Shown here: piece after piece, positions 13,301 to 21,611 of the stretch | Layout of the letters: each line of letters opens with the position of its first letter | Position numbering within the stretch: the stretch's first letter is position 1 | DNA from: Bacillota bacterium | GTDB lineage: Bacteria; Bacillota; Clostridia; Lachnospirales; Lachnospiraceae | Assembly (NCBI GenBank): GCA_023411555.1 | Contig: JAEYOQ010000013.1 | Location: 1 to 21,751 of the forward strand | Reading direction: 5' to 3' | DNA length: 21,751 nt | Notes under the pieces: generated by a model | Seen by the model: only the letters and a program-made list of their open reading frames with translations | Database searches by the model: none | Told to the model about the DNA's origin: nothing | Position numbers and translations under genes: made by a program

Positions 13301-15517
13301 CTATCTTCCCCTCCGGCTTTTCTGCCTATTTCCGTCATACTTTTGTCTACTACTATCCGCTTTATGGCTGTGAGCAGTAGATAACTGTGATGGATTTTGC
13401 TTATGGGAGCTGTTTTGATATTTATTTGAACCTTTTGACTGGCCTGTAATCTGAGTCTTAGTCACACCCTGGGGGGTACTAGAACCACGTGATTTTACAG
13501 CCTGTTGCTTACCTGTACTCATAGAGTTACGTACCCCTTGAGATTTACCTTCATTCTGAGATTTACCTATACCTTGAGATTTACCTTCACTCTGAAATTT
13601 ACCTACATTCTTTGAGTTACCTATGCTCTTTGAGTTACCTACGCTCTTTGAGTTACCTACGCTCTTAGGCTTTCCTTGTCCTCGCTTTTCCCTGGCAACT
13701 CGCTCTCTTTCCTTTGCAAATTGTCTTGGACGCACTAAGCACTTCTTATCAAAGCCAATCAGATCCATACGTTCTGCCTTCTTCAAGGCTTCTACTACCA
13801 ATTCGTAATTCTTCGGATTACGATACTGAATGAGGGCGCGTTGCATCGCTTTCTCATGAGGGGACTTAGGTACATATACCTCTTGCAGTGTTCTGGGATC
13901 CAGTCCGGTATAATACATACAGGTAGATATCGTGGATGGAGTCGGATAGAAATCCTGAACCTGCTCCGGCATATAACCCAGATCTCTAAGATATTCCGCC
14001 AGCTCTACCGCTTCCTTAAGGGTTGAACCCGGATGTGAGGAGATTAGGTAAGGAACGATGAACTGATTCTTTCCCAGCTTCTGGTTCATCTTCTTATATT
14101 TCTCTTGAAACTTCTCATATACCGCATTCTCAGGCTTTCCCATCAGGGATAATACACTGTCACTGATATGCTCCGGAGCTACCTTCAGCTGGCCACTAAC
14201 ATGATGCTCGCAAAGCTCTTGCAAGAATTTATCATCATTATCTGCAACCAGATAATCAAATCGGATACCTGAGCGGATAAAAACTTTCTTCACATTCGGC
14301 AGACTTCGTAACTTACGCAATAAATTCAGATAATCCTTATGATCTACCTTAAGATTTTTACAGGGCGTGGGAAACAAGCATTGCTTATTCACACAGGCCC
14401 CCTTTGTATTCTGCTTTTCACAGGCAACATGTCTGAAATTCGCAGTGGGTCCGCCTACATCATGGATATAGCCCTTAAAATCCTTATCCCATACCAGCTG
14501 CTCCGCCTCTGACACGATAGATTCATGGCTCCGTGTCTGCAGAATGCGGCCTTGATGGAAGGTTAAAGCGCAGTAATTACAGCCACCAAAACAGCCCCGA
14601 TTACTAATCAGGCTAAACTTAACCTCAGTGATCGCAGGAATTCCTCCTGCCTCCTCATAGGAGGGATGATAATCTCGCATATAGGGGAGAGAATAGACTC
14701 GGTCCATCTCAGCCTGGGTAAGAGGCCTAGACGGAGGGTTCTGAACCACATATTCATTCTCTTTATAAGGCTCCACCAGACGCTTTCCCGAATAAGGATC
14801 CGTATTGTTGTACTGAATCTGAAAGCTTCTTGCAAATTCCTTCTTACTTTCTAAAATCTCTGAAAAGCCGGGTAATATTACAGCATCATAGACTGACTCC
14901 AGGCTTTTCGCCTTAAATACCGTTCCATTGATAAAGGTAATATCCTTGACCTCAAGCCCGCTGTTAAGAGCATCAGCAATCTCGACAATAGAATGCTCAC
15001 CCATACCATAGGAAAGAAGATCCGCCTGTGAATCCAGTAAGATGGAACGCTTTACCTTATCGCTCCAATAATCATAATGAGCAAGTCTTCTTAAACTTGC
15101 TTCGATACCACCGATAATAATAGGTATGCTTTTATACTTCTTCCGAATAAGATTACAGTACACAATGGTTGCATGATCTGGTCTTTTCCCCATCTCTCCA
15201 CCTGGAGAATATGCATCTGTCTGCCTTCTTTTCTTCGCTACAGAATAATGGTTAACCATGGAATCCATGTTGCCGCCACTTACGAGGAAGCCCAACCTTG
15301 GCTGGCCCAGGCGAGCTATACTCATTTCATCCTTCCAGTCAGGCTGGGCTATAATGCCAACCCTATAGCCATGGCTCTCAAGCACTCTACTAATAATGGC
15401 CGGACCGAAGGAGGGGTGGTCCACATAAGCATCTCCTGTCACATAGACGAAATCACACTGGTCCCATCCTCTTTGCTCCATATCATCGATACTGATCGGT
15501 AAATAATTTCTAATCAT
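13301..15517 (-). CDS. ygiQ: YgiQ-family radical SAM protein with repetitive C-terminal tail
   Basis: A 738-residue member of the YgiQ/UPF0313 radical SAM family, whose reaction is unknown. The N-terminal region holds the family signature VTGDAYVDHPSFG (about 26-38). The radical SAM motif is RGCFGGCNYC, with C309, C313 and C316 binding the [4Fe-4S] cluster. Further family motifs include HDVGGPTANF and KVAPEHISDSVL. The C-terminal domain (YMPEQVQDFYPTPST, KSPHEKAMQRALIQY) is typical. From about residue 615 the chain becomes Lys, Ser, Gly, Gln and Asn rich and includes nine 6-residue repeats. ATG 15517 is supported by alignment of the LPISIDDMEQRGWDQCD start with the family, although its ribosome site is weak. 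Confidence 0.93.
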   Translation of the reverse strand: MIRNYLPISIDDMEQRGWDQCDFVYVTGDAYVDHPSFGPAIISRVLESHGYRVGIIAQPDWKDEMSIARLGQPRLGFLVSGGNMDSMVNHYSVAKKRRQTDAYSPGGEMGKRPDHATIVYCNLIRKKYKSIPIIIGGIEASLRRLAHYDYWSDKVKRSILLDSQADLLSYGMGEHSIVEIADALNSGLEVKDITFINGTVFKAKSLESVYDAVILPGFSEILESKKEFARSFQIQYNNTDPYSGKRLVEPYKENEYVVQNPPSRPLTQAEMDRVYSLPYMRDYHPSYEEAGGIPAITEVKFSLISNRGCFGGCNYCALTFHQGRILQTRSHESIVSEAEQLVWDKDFKGYIHDVGGPTANFRHVACEKQNTKGACVNKQCLFPTPCKNLKVDHKDYLNLLRKLRSLPNVKKVFIRSGIRFDYLVADNDDKFLQELCEHHVSGQLKVAPEHISDSVLSLMGKPENAVYEKFQEKYKKMNQKLGKNQFIVPYLISSHPGSTLKEAVELAEYLRDLGYMPEQVQDFYPTPSTISTCMYYTGLDPRTLQEVYVPKSPHEKAMQRALIQYRNPKNYELVVEALKKAERMDLIGFDKKCLVRPRQFAKERERVAREKRGQGKPKSVGNSKSVGNSKSIGNSKNVGKFQSEGKSQGIGKSQNEGKSQGVRNSMSTGKQQAVKSRGSSTPQGVTKTQITGQSKGSNKYQNSSHKQNPSQLSTAHSHKADSSRQKYDGNRQKSRRGR
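13509..13670 (-). repeat. nine tandem 18-bp units in the ygiQ coding tail
   Basis: Units begin at 13509, 13527, 13545, 13563, 13581, 13599, 13617, 13635 and 13653 without a single-base slip. The best-conserved form on the plus strand is TTACCTACGCTCTTTGAG. It encodes 6-residue repeats such as VGNSKS, IGNSKN, EGKSQG and IGKSQN. Units at the 13599-13670 end are nearly identical, while the others have diverged. Confidence 0.9.
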
Positions 15518-15539
15518 ATAATATTCTACTCTCTACTGA

Positions 15540-15584
15540 AATGAAGGGGCCGTAGCTAATTCCTAGTGCGACAACCCCTTCATT
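15540..15584. other. perfect 10-bp inverted repeat between the TF-like and ygiQ genes
   Basis: AATGAAGGGG (15540-15549) and CCCCTTCATT (15575-15584) flank a 25-base loop. On the minus strand it lies 40 bases after the stop of the lipoprotein gene and is followed by TTTCAG, a weak tract. It is either an imperfect terminator or a structure in the 5' leader of the ygiQ gene. Confidence 0.5.
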
Positions 15585-15623
15585 TATTACTCCTATAGTT
15601 ACAATTCCATGTTCAATCCGAAT

Positions 15624-16763
15624 TTATGCCTCTACTGATTTTTCCAGGATAAAGTTTACAGCCTTTTCCCAGATTAAGCTTTCTTTGATCTGAGCCTCGG
15701 TTGCATACTGTAAAAACTCTTCCTCTGATGCATAGCCATATTCTTCAACATAGCCCGCTACACCCGCTTTGTATTCCTCATCTGAAATCTGCATGTTCTC
15801 TGCTTTAATGATTGCATTTAACACTAATTCCTGTGCTGTTCTGCTCTCTGCATAGGATTTCTTCTCTTCATTGTATTTTTCTACTGTCAGACCATTCGCT
15901 GCAAGGAAATCTGAAAGTTCATAACCAAACATTGTAGCATACTGCATATAGTAGCTTTCCATCTCATATGCATAGTAATCAACTACTGACTGCGGATATG
16001 ATGAGATAGTAGAACTATCGATGATTGTTGTGATAAGATTATTAATCTTCTCATTTCTCATAGAATTTTCATTTTGCTCTACAAGCTCGGCGCGGACACC
16101 CTCCTTGTAGGCTGCAATACTATCAAATTCAGTATTCTCTTTCACATAGTCCTCTGTTAATTCCGGAACCACGGTAATCTTAATCGCATTTACCTTAACC
16201 TTGAATACGACAGCTTGTCCAGCTAAATCTGTTGAGGAATAATTCTCTGGGAAGGTCAGATTCAATGATAATTCATCGCCTGTCTTTGCTCCAATTAATC
16301 CCTCTTCAAAGCCTTCGATAAATCTTCCGGAGCCGATCTCCAAATCAAATCCCTGAGCTGTGCCACCTTCAAAAGCAACGTCATCCTTTAGTCCTTCGTA
16401 ATCAATATTGACGATATCGCCATTCTGAACTGCTCTATCAGTAACCTCCACTTCCTCTGCATTACTCTGAAGCTCTGACTGAATGACCTCATCGATATCT
16501 GCATCGGTTACTTCTAATTTTGAATAGGTTACAGGAATTCCTTTATATTCGCCTAAAGTAATATAGTCATTTACTTCATATGCCTCTTTTACAGGTGCCG
16601 CTGTATCTGTATTCTCAGTACCATCAGCGCTGCTATCTGCTGGTGCCTCTGTCACTGTTCCTTCGTCTGTAATCGGCTCATCAACTGTTTCCTTTTTACC
16701 ACATCCCCATGCTAGCACCATAATGCTAACGCTCATAACTAACAATAATAATTTCTTTTTCAT
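15624..16763 (-). CDS. trigger-factor-like peptidyl-prolyl isomerase lipoprotein
   Basis: A 379-residue exported foldase-like protein. A lipoprotein signal (MKKKLLLLVMSVSIMVLAWGC) puts the lipid cysteine at 21. It is followed by an acidic, Ser/Thr-rich linker (about 24-60). Residues about 112-195 form an FKBP-type domain with GDIVNIDYEG, GSGRFIEGFEEGLIG and LTFPENY. The rest resembles the trigger factor C-terminal chaperone arms (PELTEDYVKE onward). The ribosome-binding domain of cytosolic trigger factor is absent, and the signal peptide takes its place. It probably assists folding of exported proteins at the outer face of the membrane. AAGGAAGGAA precedes ATG 16763. Neighbours do not suggest a specific client. 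Confidence 0.88.
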   Translation of the reverse strand: MKKKLLLLVMSVSIMVLAWGCGKKETVDEPITDEGTVTEAPADSSADGTENTDTAAPVKEAYEVNDYITLGEYKGIPVTYSKLEVTDADIDEVIQSELQSNAEEVEVTDRAVQNGDIVNIDYEGLKDDVAFEGGTAQGFDLEIGSGRFIEGFEEGLIGAKTGDELSLNLTFPENYSSTDLAGQAVVFKVKVNAIKITVVPELTEDYVKENTEFDSIAAYKEGVRAELVEQNENSMRNEKINNLITTIIDSSTISSYPQSVVDYYAYEMESYYMQYATMFGYELSDFLAANGLTVEKYNEEKKSYAESRTAQELVLNAIIKAENMQISDEEYKAGVAGYVEEYGYASEEEFLQYATEAQIKESLIWEKAVNFILEKSVEA

Positions 16764-16959
16764 TATATTATTCCTTCCTTTTTATATATCGGAAAGAGAA
16801 ATCCCTTATTCCGAAATATGCTTTTGCAGTGCTATATTACGTTATATCATATTTAGCGAAAAAAAGAAAGCAGAAAACTGTTTTTCACAAATAATTCATG
16901 CTTATATTATCAACCCTCCCCCACAGTTTTCATATTCGTGAGCTGCCAACTCTTTAAGC

Positions 16960-16995
16960 AAAAAGCACCTCCGGGTAAGTGTAATTCCGGAGGTG
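16960..16995 (-). terminator. terminator of darA
   Basis: The perfect 9-bp stem CACCTCCGG (16966-16974) / CCGGAGGTG (16987-16995) is followed on the minus strand by CTTTTTGC. It lies about 55 bases after the darA stop. Confidence 0.88.
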
Positions 16996-17049
16996 ATATC
17001 TTTTACATTCTACAATATATTATTACACGTTCTTTTATAATTCACTGTT

Positions 17050-17367
17050 CTATATCTTCTCATATCGGTCAACATCCATAACAAAGATGGTTGCCCCTCC
17101 AACGTTCACCACCACATTCATGGAGGCATATTCTACCGTGCCAACCGGATTGGATATAATCTGTTGTCTCGGTCCACATTCTTTTTTAACAATGTCTATA
17201 ACAAGATCAACCTTATCTTCTTCTGTTCCTATCATCAAGGTTGTATTACCTTCACGCAAGAATCCTCCGGTAGACGCCAGCTTAGTAACATAAAAGCCAG
17301 ATTTATTCAATGCCTCCGTTACATAACTGCTGTCAACATTACGAACTATTACATAGATCAATTTCAT
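17050..17367 (-). CDS. darA: DarA/PstA-type cyclic-di-AMP receptor
   Basis: A 105-residue PII-like trimeric protein that binds c-di-AMP in Firmicutes; its output is not settled. It begins MKLIYVIVRN and has the characteristic loop KLASTGGFLREGNTTLMIG (about 27-45), then EDKVDLVIDIVKKEC and the C-terminal strands VVVNVGGATIFVMDVDRYEKI. ATG 17367 is chosen because AAAGGATGGGGA precedes it and the family starts here. A longer in-frame start at 17460 would add 31 unrelated residues and has no such support. A promoter lies about 180 bases upstream and a terminator follows, so it seems monocistronic. Confidence 0.9.
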   Translation of the reverse strand: MKLIYVIVRNVDSSYVTEALNKSGFYVTKLASTGGFLREGNTTLMIGTEEDKVDLVIDIVKKECGPRQQIISNPVGTVEYASMNVVVNVGGATIFVMDVDRYEKI

Positions 17368-17545
17368 AGAATCCCCATCCTTTCTTACGACAGAAAGCCC
17401 GCACGGCGAACCTTCGGTTTTATAAATACAGAAATAAAATTCTTTTAGATCTTTCCTCATCCATATATCATAATATTTGTCCTAGCGTAAGGCTACATGG
17501 CTTAAGCATTATAATTGAATTAAAAAATGATTTGCTTATAATTTT

Positions 17546-17574
17546 ATTATAGTATACGAACCGCAGAAAGTAAA
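17546..17574 (-). promoter_or_regulatory. probable darA promoter
   Basis: On the minus strand TTTACT (17569-17574) and TATAAT (17546-17551) are 17 bases apart. Transcription would start near 17538, giving a leader of about 170 bases before ATG 17367. Confidence 0.6.
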
Positions 17575-17892
17575 GACTATATAGTTCCGGATTACATGTA
17601 TTACCAATTATAAGACCTCACCTTGATACATCCTTCTTAATTCGAGAGACGACAGAACTTCTCTTAGAACTATTGACGGCTAAGAGGAGAAGCCGGCTTC
17701 TATTAGCCGGCTTCTTCAAAAAAAGGGGGAGGGAAAATCTTATGAAAAAAATCAGTCTATATTAATTTTACTTGTTGTTAGTCGAAGCCAGTAACCGCCT
17801 TTGCAATCGTGGCTTCTTTATAAATTCTATACTCTTATTATAGGATGTAAATGTGTTCATTTTATTACCGAAAAATGAACTTATTGTGAAGA

Positions 17893-17952
17893 AAGTCCCC
17901 GGACATACACCTTGGTATTCATAACTACCAAAATGTTACATCACGGGGACTT
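17893..17952 (-). terminator. nested hairpin after ileS, possible terminator
   Basis: The 9-base arms AAGTCCCCG (17893-17901) and CGGGGACTT (17944-17952) enclose a second stem, TTGGTA/TACCAA, and a possible ACAT/ATGT pairing. On the minus strand it starts 35 bases after the ileS stop and is followed by TTCTTC, a poor U-tract. It could be a terminator or a small hairpin element. Confidence 0.45.
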
Positions 17953-17987
17953 AGTTTAATTATTCTTTATACCTAAAAAGCAGGCTA

Positions 17988-20900
17988 CTATAGCTTCTCG
18001 ACACCGAGAGTTACATCTTCACCGTTAAGGCTCCATTCCTTCATAAAGCCCTGAGCCTGATCAACAAGAATTTCCTTTGCCAGAACCTGAGACTTGATCT
18101 CCTCTGCATTCCGAAGAATTATTTCCTTGATTTTGTCATTACCACTCTGAGATACACGGATATGATCCATAACCTCAAAATCAGCTTCCTTACGCATGGT
18201 CTGGATCTTACTGATAATTTCGTTGACAAAGCCTTCTTCAATTAGATCTTCTGTCAGATTGGTATCAAGTACAACGGTGATACCATGATCGGAGTTTGAG
18301 ATAAAGCCTTCTGTCTGCGCCGCCTCGATTAATAAATCATCCTTTTCGAGAACCGCTTCCGTACCCTCCAGATTTATCTTCAGCTGCCCGGTAGCATTAA
18401 GCTCATCCATCGCCGCATTGCCGTTTAGCTCAGAAAGAATAGCACGGATAGCTCCTATCTGCTTACCGAATTTCGGTCCCAAGGTCTTAAGCTGGGGCTT
18501 AAAGCTATAGGAAGTGAAATCACGTACATCATCCGTGAATATAACCTCCTTCACGTTCAGCTCCTCAGCAATGATTGCCGTAAAGAAAGAAGACAGCTCT
18601 GCATTTGCCTTAACATACATCTTACCAATCGGCTGACGATTCTTGATATTTGCTGCATTACGACAAGCTCGGCCGAGTACTACTATCTCCAGTACCTCTT
18701 CCATATTCGCTTCTAGCTCTGCATCAATCCATGCCTCATTATACTCAGGATAGTCACACAGATGGATACTCTTCGGTGCTGTCTTATCGATATTCACCAC
18801 TAGATTCTGATAGATATCCTCCGTCATAAACGGAATGAAGGGTGCTGCCAGCTTGGATACGGTAACTAGAGTGGTATATAAGGTCATATAAGCATTGATC
18901 TTATCCTGCTCCATTTCCTTCGCCCAGAAACGTTCTCTGCTTCTTCTTACATACCAATTGGACAGTTCATCGACGAAGTCAGCCAGCATTCTTGCGCCTT
19001 CTGTGATGCGGTAATTATCCAGCTGCTCATCTACCGATTTAATCAGAGTATTTAACCTGGATAGAAGCCACTTATCCATAACCGGAAGCTTATCATATTC
19101 CAGCTTATATTTTGTTGCATCAAAATTATCAATATTAGCATAGAGCACGAAGAAAGCATAGGTATTCCACAGGGTTCCCATGAACTTTCTCTGTCCTTCG
19201 GTAACCGCACCGTGATGGAAACGGTTTGGTAGCCATAATGCAGAGTTGATATAGAAATACCAACGGATTGCATCGGCGCCATGCTGTTCCAGTGCATCAA
19301 AAGGATCCACCGCATTACCCTTGGACTTCGACATCTTTTGTCCGTTCTCATCCTGTACATGCCCTAGTACAATAACATTTTTGAAGGGCGCTTTGTCAAA
19401 GATCAGAGTGGATATGGCCAGCAGAGAGTAGAACCAGCCTCTGGTCTGATCCACTGCCTCACTAATAAAGTCTGCAGGGAAGTTATCATCAAATATTTCT
19501 TTATTCTCAAATGGATAATGCCACTGTGCAAAGGGCATAGAACCTGAATCATACCAGCAGTCGATTACCGGTTTAACGCGGGTCATCTGCTTACCGCACT
19601 CTGGACATTTGATCGTCACAGCATCGATAAATGGTCTATGAAGCTCAATGTTCTCCGGACAGTTATCGGACATGGATTTTAGCTCTTCAATGCTACCGAT
19701 GCAGTGGCGGTGTCCATCCTCACACTCCCAGATTGGAAGAGGTGTACCCCAATAACGGTCACGGGAAAGACCCCAATCCTGTACATTCTTCAACCAGTCA
19801 CCAAAGCGACCCTGGCCGATGCTCTCCGGCATCCAATTGATCGTATTGTTATTGGCAATCAGCTGATCCTTCACTGCCGTCATCTTAATGAACCAGGATT
19901 CTCTAGCATAATAGATGAGCGGTGTATCACAGCGCCAGCAGAAGGGATAGCTGTGCTCAAACTTTAATACCTTGAAGAGCAGGCCTTTCTCTGCCAGCTT
20001 CTTCAGGATTGGTTCATCTGCCTGCTTGCAGAACATTCCTGCAAGATCATCTGCTTCAGGCTTAAACTCGCCTTTTCCGTCGATTAACTGTACAAACGGA
20101 AGATCATATAACTTACCGACACGATTATCATCCTCACCGAAGGCAGGAGCGATGTGAACCACACCGGTACCATCGGTTAAGGTTACATAGGTGTCACAGG
20201 TAACGAAATACCCCTTCTTATCTAATTTAGCATAATCAAATAAGGGCTCATATTCCTTATATTCTAAATCTTTACCTACATAGGTCTCTTCTATCTCATA
20301 ATCACCGTCTAAAACATTTAATAATGCCTCAGCCAGGATATAATGCTCAGTGCCTACCGCTACTGCAGCCTCATGCTCATGGCCATGGTCATGACCACAG
20401 GAACAGCTGCCATCCTTCTTTATTACATTACCCTTTGCATCAACCTGTACCTTAACCTTTACATAGGTTTCCTCCGGATTTACGCAAAGCGCTACATTGG
20501 AAGGTAGGGTCCAGGGTGTTGTTGTCCATGCCAGAATATATTCATCTTTGGTTCCCTTGACACGGAACTTTGCAATCGCTGACTTTTCCTTGACATCCTT
20601 ATAGCCCTGGGCAACCTCATGACTGGAAAGAGGTGTTCCACACCTGGGACAGTAAGGTACAATCTTAAAGCCCTTATAAAGGAGCCCCTTATCCCAGATT
20701 TGCTTTAAGGACCACCACTCAGACTCAATATAATCATTATGATAGGTTACATAAGGATCCTCCATATCGGCCCAAAAGCCAACGGTTCCAGAGAAGTCCT
20801 CCCACATACCTTTGTATTTCCATACACTTTCTTTACATTCCTGTAAGAATGGCTCCAGACCGTATTGCTCGATCTGCTCCTTCCCATCAATACCCAGCTT

Positions 20901-21194
20901 CTTCTCAACCTCAAGCTCTACGGGAAGACCATGTGTATCCCAGCCTGCCTTTCGAAGAACCTTATAGCCCTTCATGGTTCTATATCGTGGTATCATATCC
21001 TTAATAACTCTTGTCAGCACATGACCGATGTGCGGCTTTCCATTCGCTGTCGGCGGTCCGTCATAGAAGGTATAGGTCTCTCCCTCCTTACGTTCCTCGA
21101 TGCTGGCTTCGAAAATATTATTATCCTGCCAGAACTTTAAAACCTTTTTCTCGCGGTCGACAAAGTTTAAATCCGTAGATACCTTATCGTACAT
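17988..21194 (-). CDS. ileS: isoleucyl-tRNA synthetase, long (IleS2-like) form
   Basis: A 1068-residue class I synthetase that charges tRNA-Ile. The HIGH motif is PHIGH at 54-58 and the KMSKS motif lies at 620-624. The editing domain includes WTTTPWTLPSN (223-233) and GTGVVHIAPAFGEDD. Cysteine pairs at 182/185 and 530/533 suggest zinc sites. The anticodon-binding domain is followed by a C-terminal extension of the type found in the eukaryote-like branch. An unusual His/Cys-rich segment, CSCGHDHGHEHE (264-275), interrupts the start of the editing domain after NPEETYVKVKV. AGGAGG precedes ATG 21194. A T-box leader controls expression. Confidence 0.96.
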   Translation of the reverse strand: MYDKVSTDLNFVDREKKVLKFWQDNNIFEASIEERKEGETYTFYDGPPTANGKPHIGHVLTRVIKDMIPRYRTMKGYKVLRKAGWDTHGLPVELEVEKKLGIDGKEQIEQYGLEPFLQECKESVWKYKGMWEDFSGTVGFWADMEDPYVTYHNDYIESEWWSLKQIWDKGLLYKGFKIVPYCPRCGTPLSSHEVAQGYKDVKEKSAIAKFRVKGTKDEYILAWTTTPWTLPSNVALCVNPEETYVKVKVQVDAKGNVIKKDGSCSCGHDHGHEHEAAVAVGTEHYILAEALLNVLDGDYEIEETYVGKDLEYKEYEPLFDYAKLDKKGYFVTCDTYVTLTDGTGVVHIAPAFGEDDNRVGKLYDLPFVQLIDGKGEFKPEADDLAGMFCKQADEPILKKLAEKGLLFKVLKFEHSYPFCWRCDTPLIYYARESWFIKMTAVKDQLIANNNTINWMPESIGQGRFGDWLKNVQDWGLSRDRYWGTPLPIWECEDGHRHCIGSIEELKSMSDNCPENIELHRPFIDAVTIKCPECGKQMTRVKPVIDCWYDSGSMPFAQWHYPFENKEIFDDNFPADFISEAVDQTRGWFYSLLAISTLIFDKAPFKNVIVLGHVQDENGQKMSKSKGNAVDPFDALEQHGADAIRWYFYINSALWLPNRFHHGAVTEGQRKFMGTLWNTYAFFVLYANIDNFDATKYKLEYDKLPVMDKWLLSRLNTLIKSVDEQLDNYRITEGARMLADFVDELSNWYVRRSRERFWAKEMEQDKINAYMTLYTTLVTVSKLAAPFIPFMTEDIYQNLVVNIDKTAPKSIHLCDYPEYNEAWIDAELEANMEEVLEIVVLGRACRNAANIKNRQPIGKMYVKANAELSSFFTAIIAEELNVKEVIFTDDVRDFTSYSFKPQLKTLGPKFGKQIGAIRAILSELNGNAAMDELNATGQLKINLEGTEAVLEKDDLLIEAAQTEGFISNSDHGITVVLDTNLTEDLIEEGFVNEIISKIQTMRKEADFEVMDHIRVSQSGNDKIKEIILRNAEEIKSQVLAKEILVDQAQGFMKEWSLNGEDVTLGVEKL

Positions 21195-21240
21195 GCTAAT
21201 TCCTCCTAATAATATAATTTGCTATCATTCAATAATCTGC

Positions 21241-21281
21241 TTTTTTATTTCATAGGAAGTACTTTATTATGAAATAAAAAA
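21241..21281 (-). repeat. perfect 14-bp inverted repeat overlapping the T-box terminator tract
   Basis: TTTTTTATTTCATA (21241-21254) and TATGAAATAAAAAA (21268-21281) flank 13 bases. In the transcript the 5' arm begins with the U-run of the T-box terminator, so the run would be base-paired if transcription continues. It lies 47 bases before the ileS start. Confidence 0.85.
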
Positions 21282-21560
21282 ACTCCCATCCGAAATAGGA
21301 TGAGAGCTATATGCTGTCATTATACCACCTGTTTCACGTACTCTGACCTCAGTACATTAAATCGAAATACTTCTTACTGTGGACATCCATACATTATCTA
21401 TATAACGGTAGATACCGGCGTAACCTACTCAGCCGGCACATCCCGCCTTTGGGTCTTGCAACTAGGGAGTGATTTTCAGTCATATACTACTAATACCGGG
21501 CTTACACTATCTCCGGTTCGCTGAGACGTTCGTTATATGCTTACTCTCTCCGTCAACGTA
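21276..21560 (-). promoter_or_regulatory. T-box riboswitch, tRNA-Ile specific
   Basis: On the minus strand a stem I region begins near 21556 with an AGTA-type bulge and a distal loop part (ACCGGAGATAGTGTAAGCCC). The specifier loop reads GAAAATCACTCC, with ATC (Ile) at 21471-21473. The conserved T-box sequence is present as CAGGTGGTATAATGACA; TGGT at 21324-21327 would pair with an uncharged tRNA end carrying discriminator A. The terminator is CTCTCATCC/GGATGGGAG (21283-21306) followed by seven T. Uncharged tRNA-Ile should favour the antiterminator and switch ileS on. Confidence 0.9.
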
Positions 21561-21582
21561 TTTATACTATACATTTTTGTTT

Positions 21583-21611
21583 ATAATAGTATAAAAAGTA
21601 TGGATTGTCAA
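21583..21611 (-). promoter_or_regulatory. ileS promoter
   Basis: On the minus strand TTGACA (21606-21611) and TATTAT (21583-21588) are separated by 17 bases. It lies just upstream of the T-box leader, giving a leader of about 380 bases. Confidence 0.75.

Larger units (their letters stand above)
17461..17987. other. 527-base intergenic region with several hairpins and an orphan leader-like segment
   Basis: Besides the darA promoter it holds, on the plus strand, overlapping hairpins at about 17658-17714, a ribosome-site-like run GGGGGAGGG (17725-17733) and a 7-codon frame MKKISLY (17742-17765). An inverted repeat GAAGCCA/TGGCTTC lies at 17784-17816 and a nested hairpin at 17893-17952. No gene on the plus strand follows the leader-like part. 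It may be the remains of a lost gene. Confidence 0.5.

Noticed and set aside
17368..17460. N-terminal extension of darA from an upstream ATG
   Set aside because: The extra 31 residues do not belong to the family, and a good ribosome site precedes the internal ATG at 17367.
17784..17816. Minus-strand resemblance of AAAGGCGGTTACTGG to a conserved 16S rRNA segment
   Set aside because: The match covers only about 15 bases and the flanks do not align with 16S. It is better explained by chance within a small hairpin.
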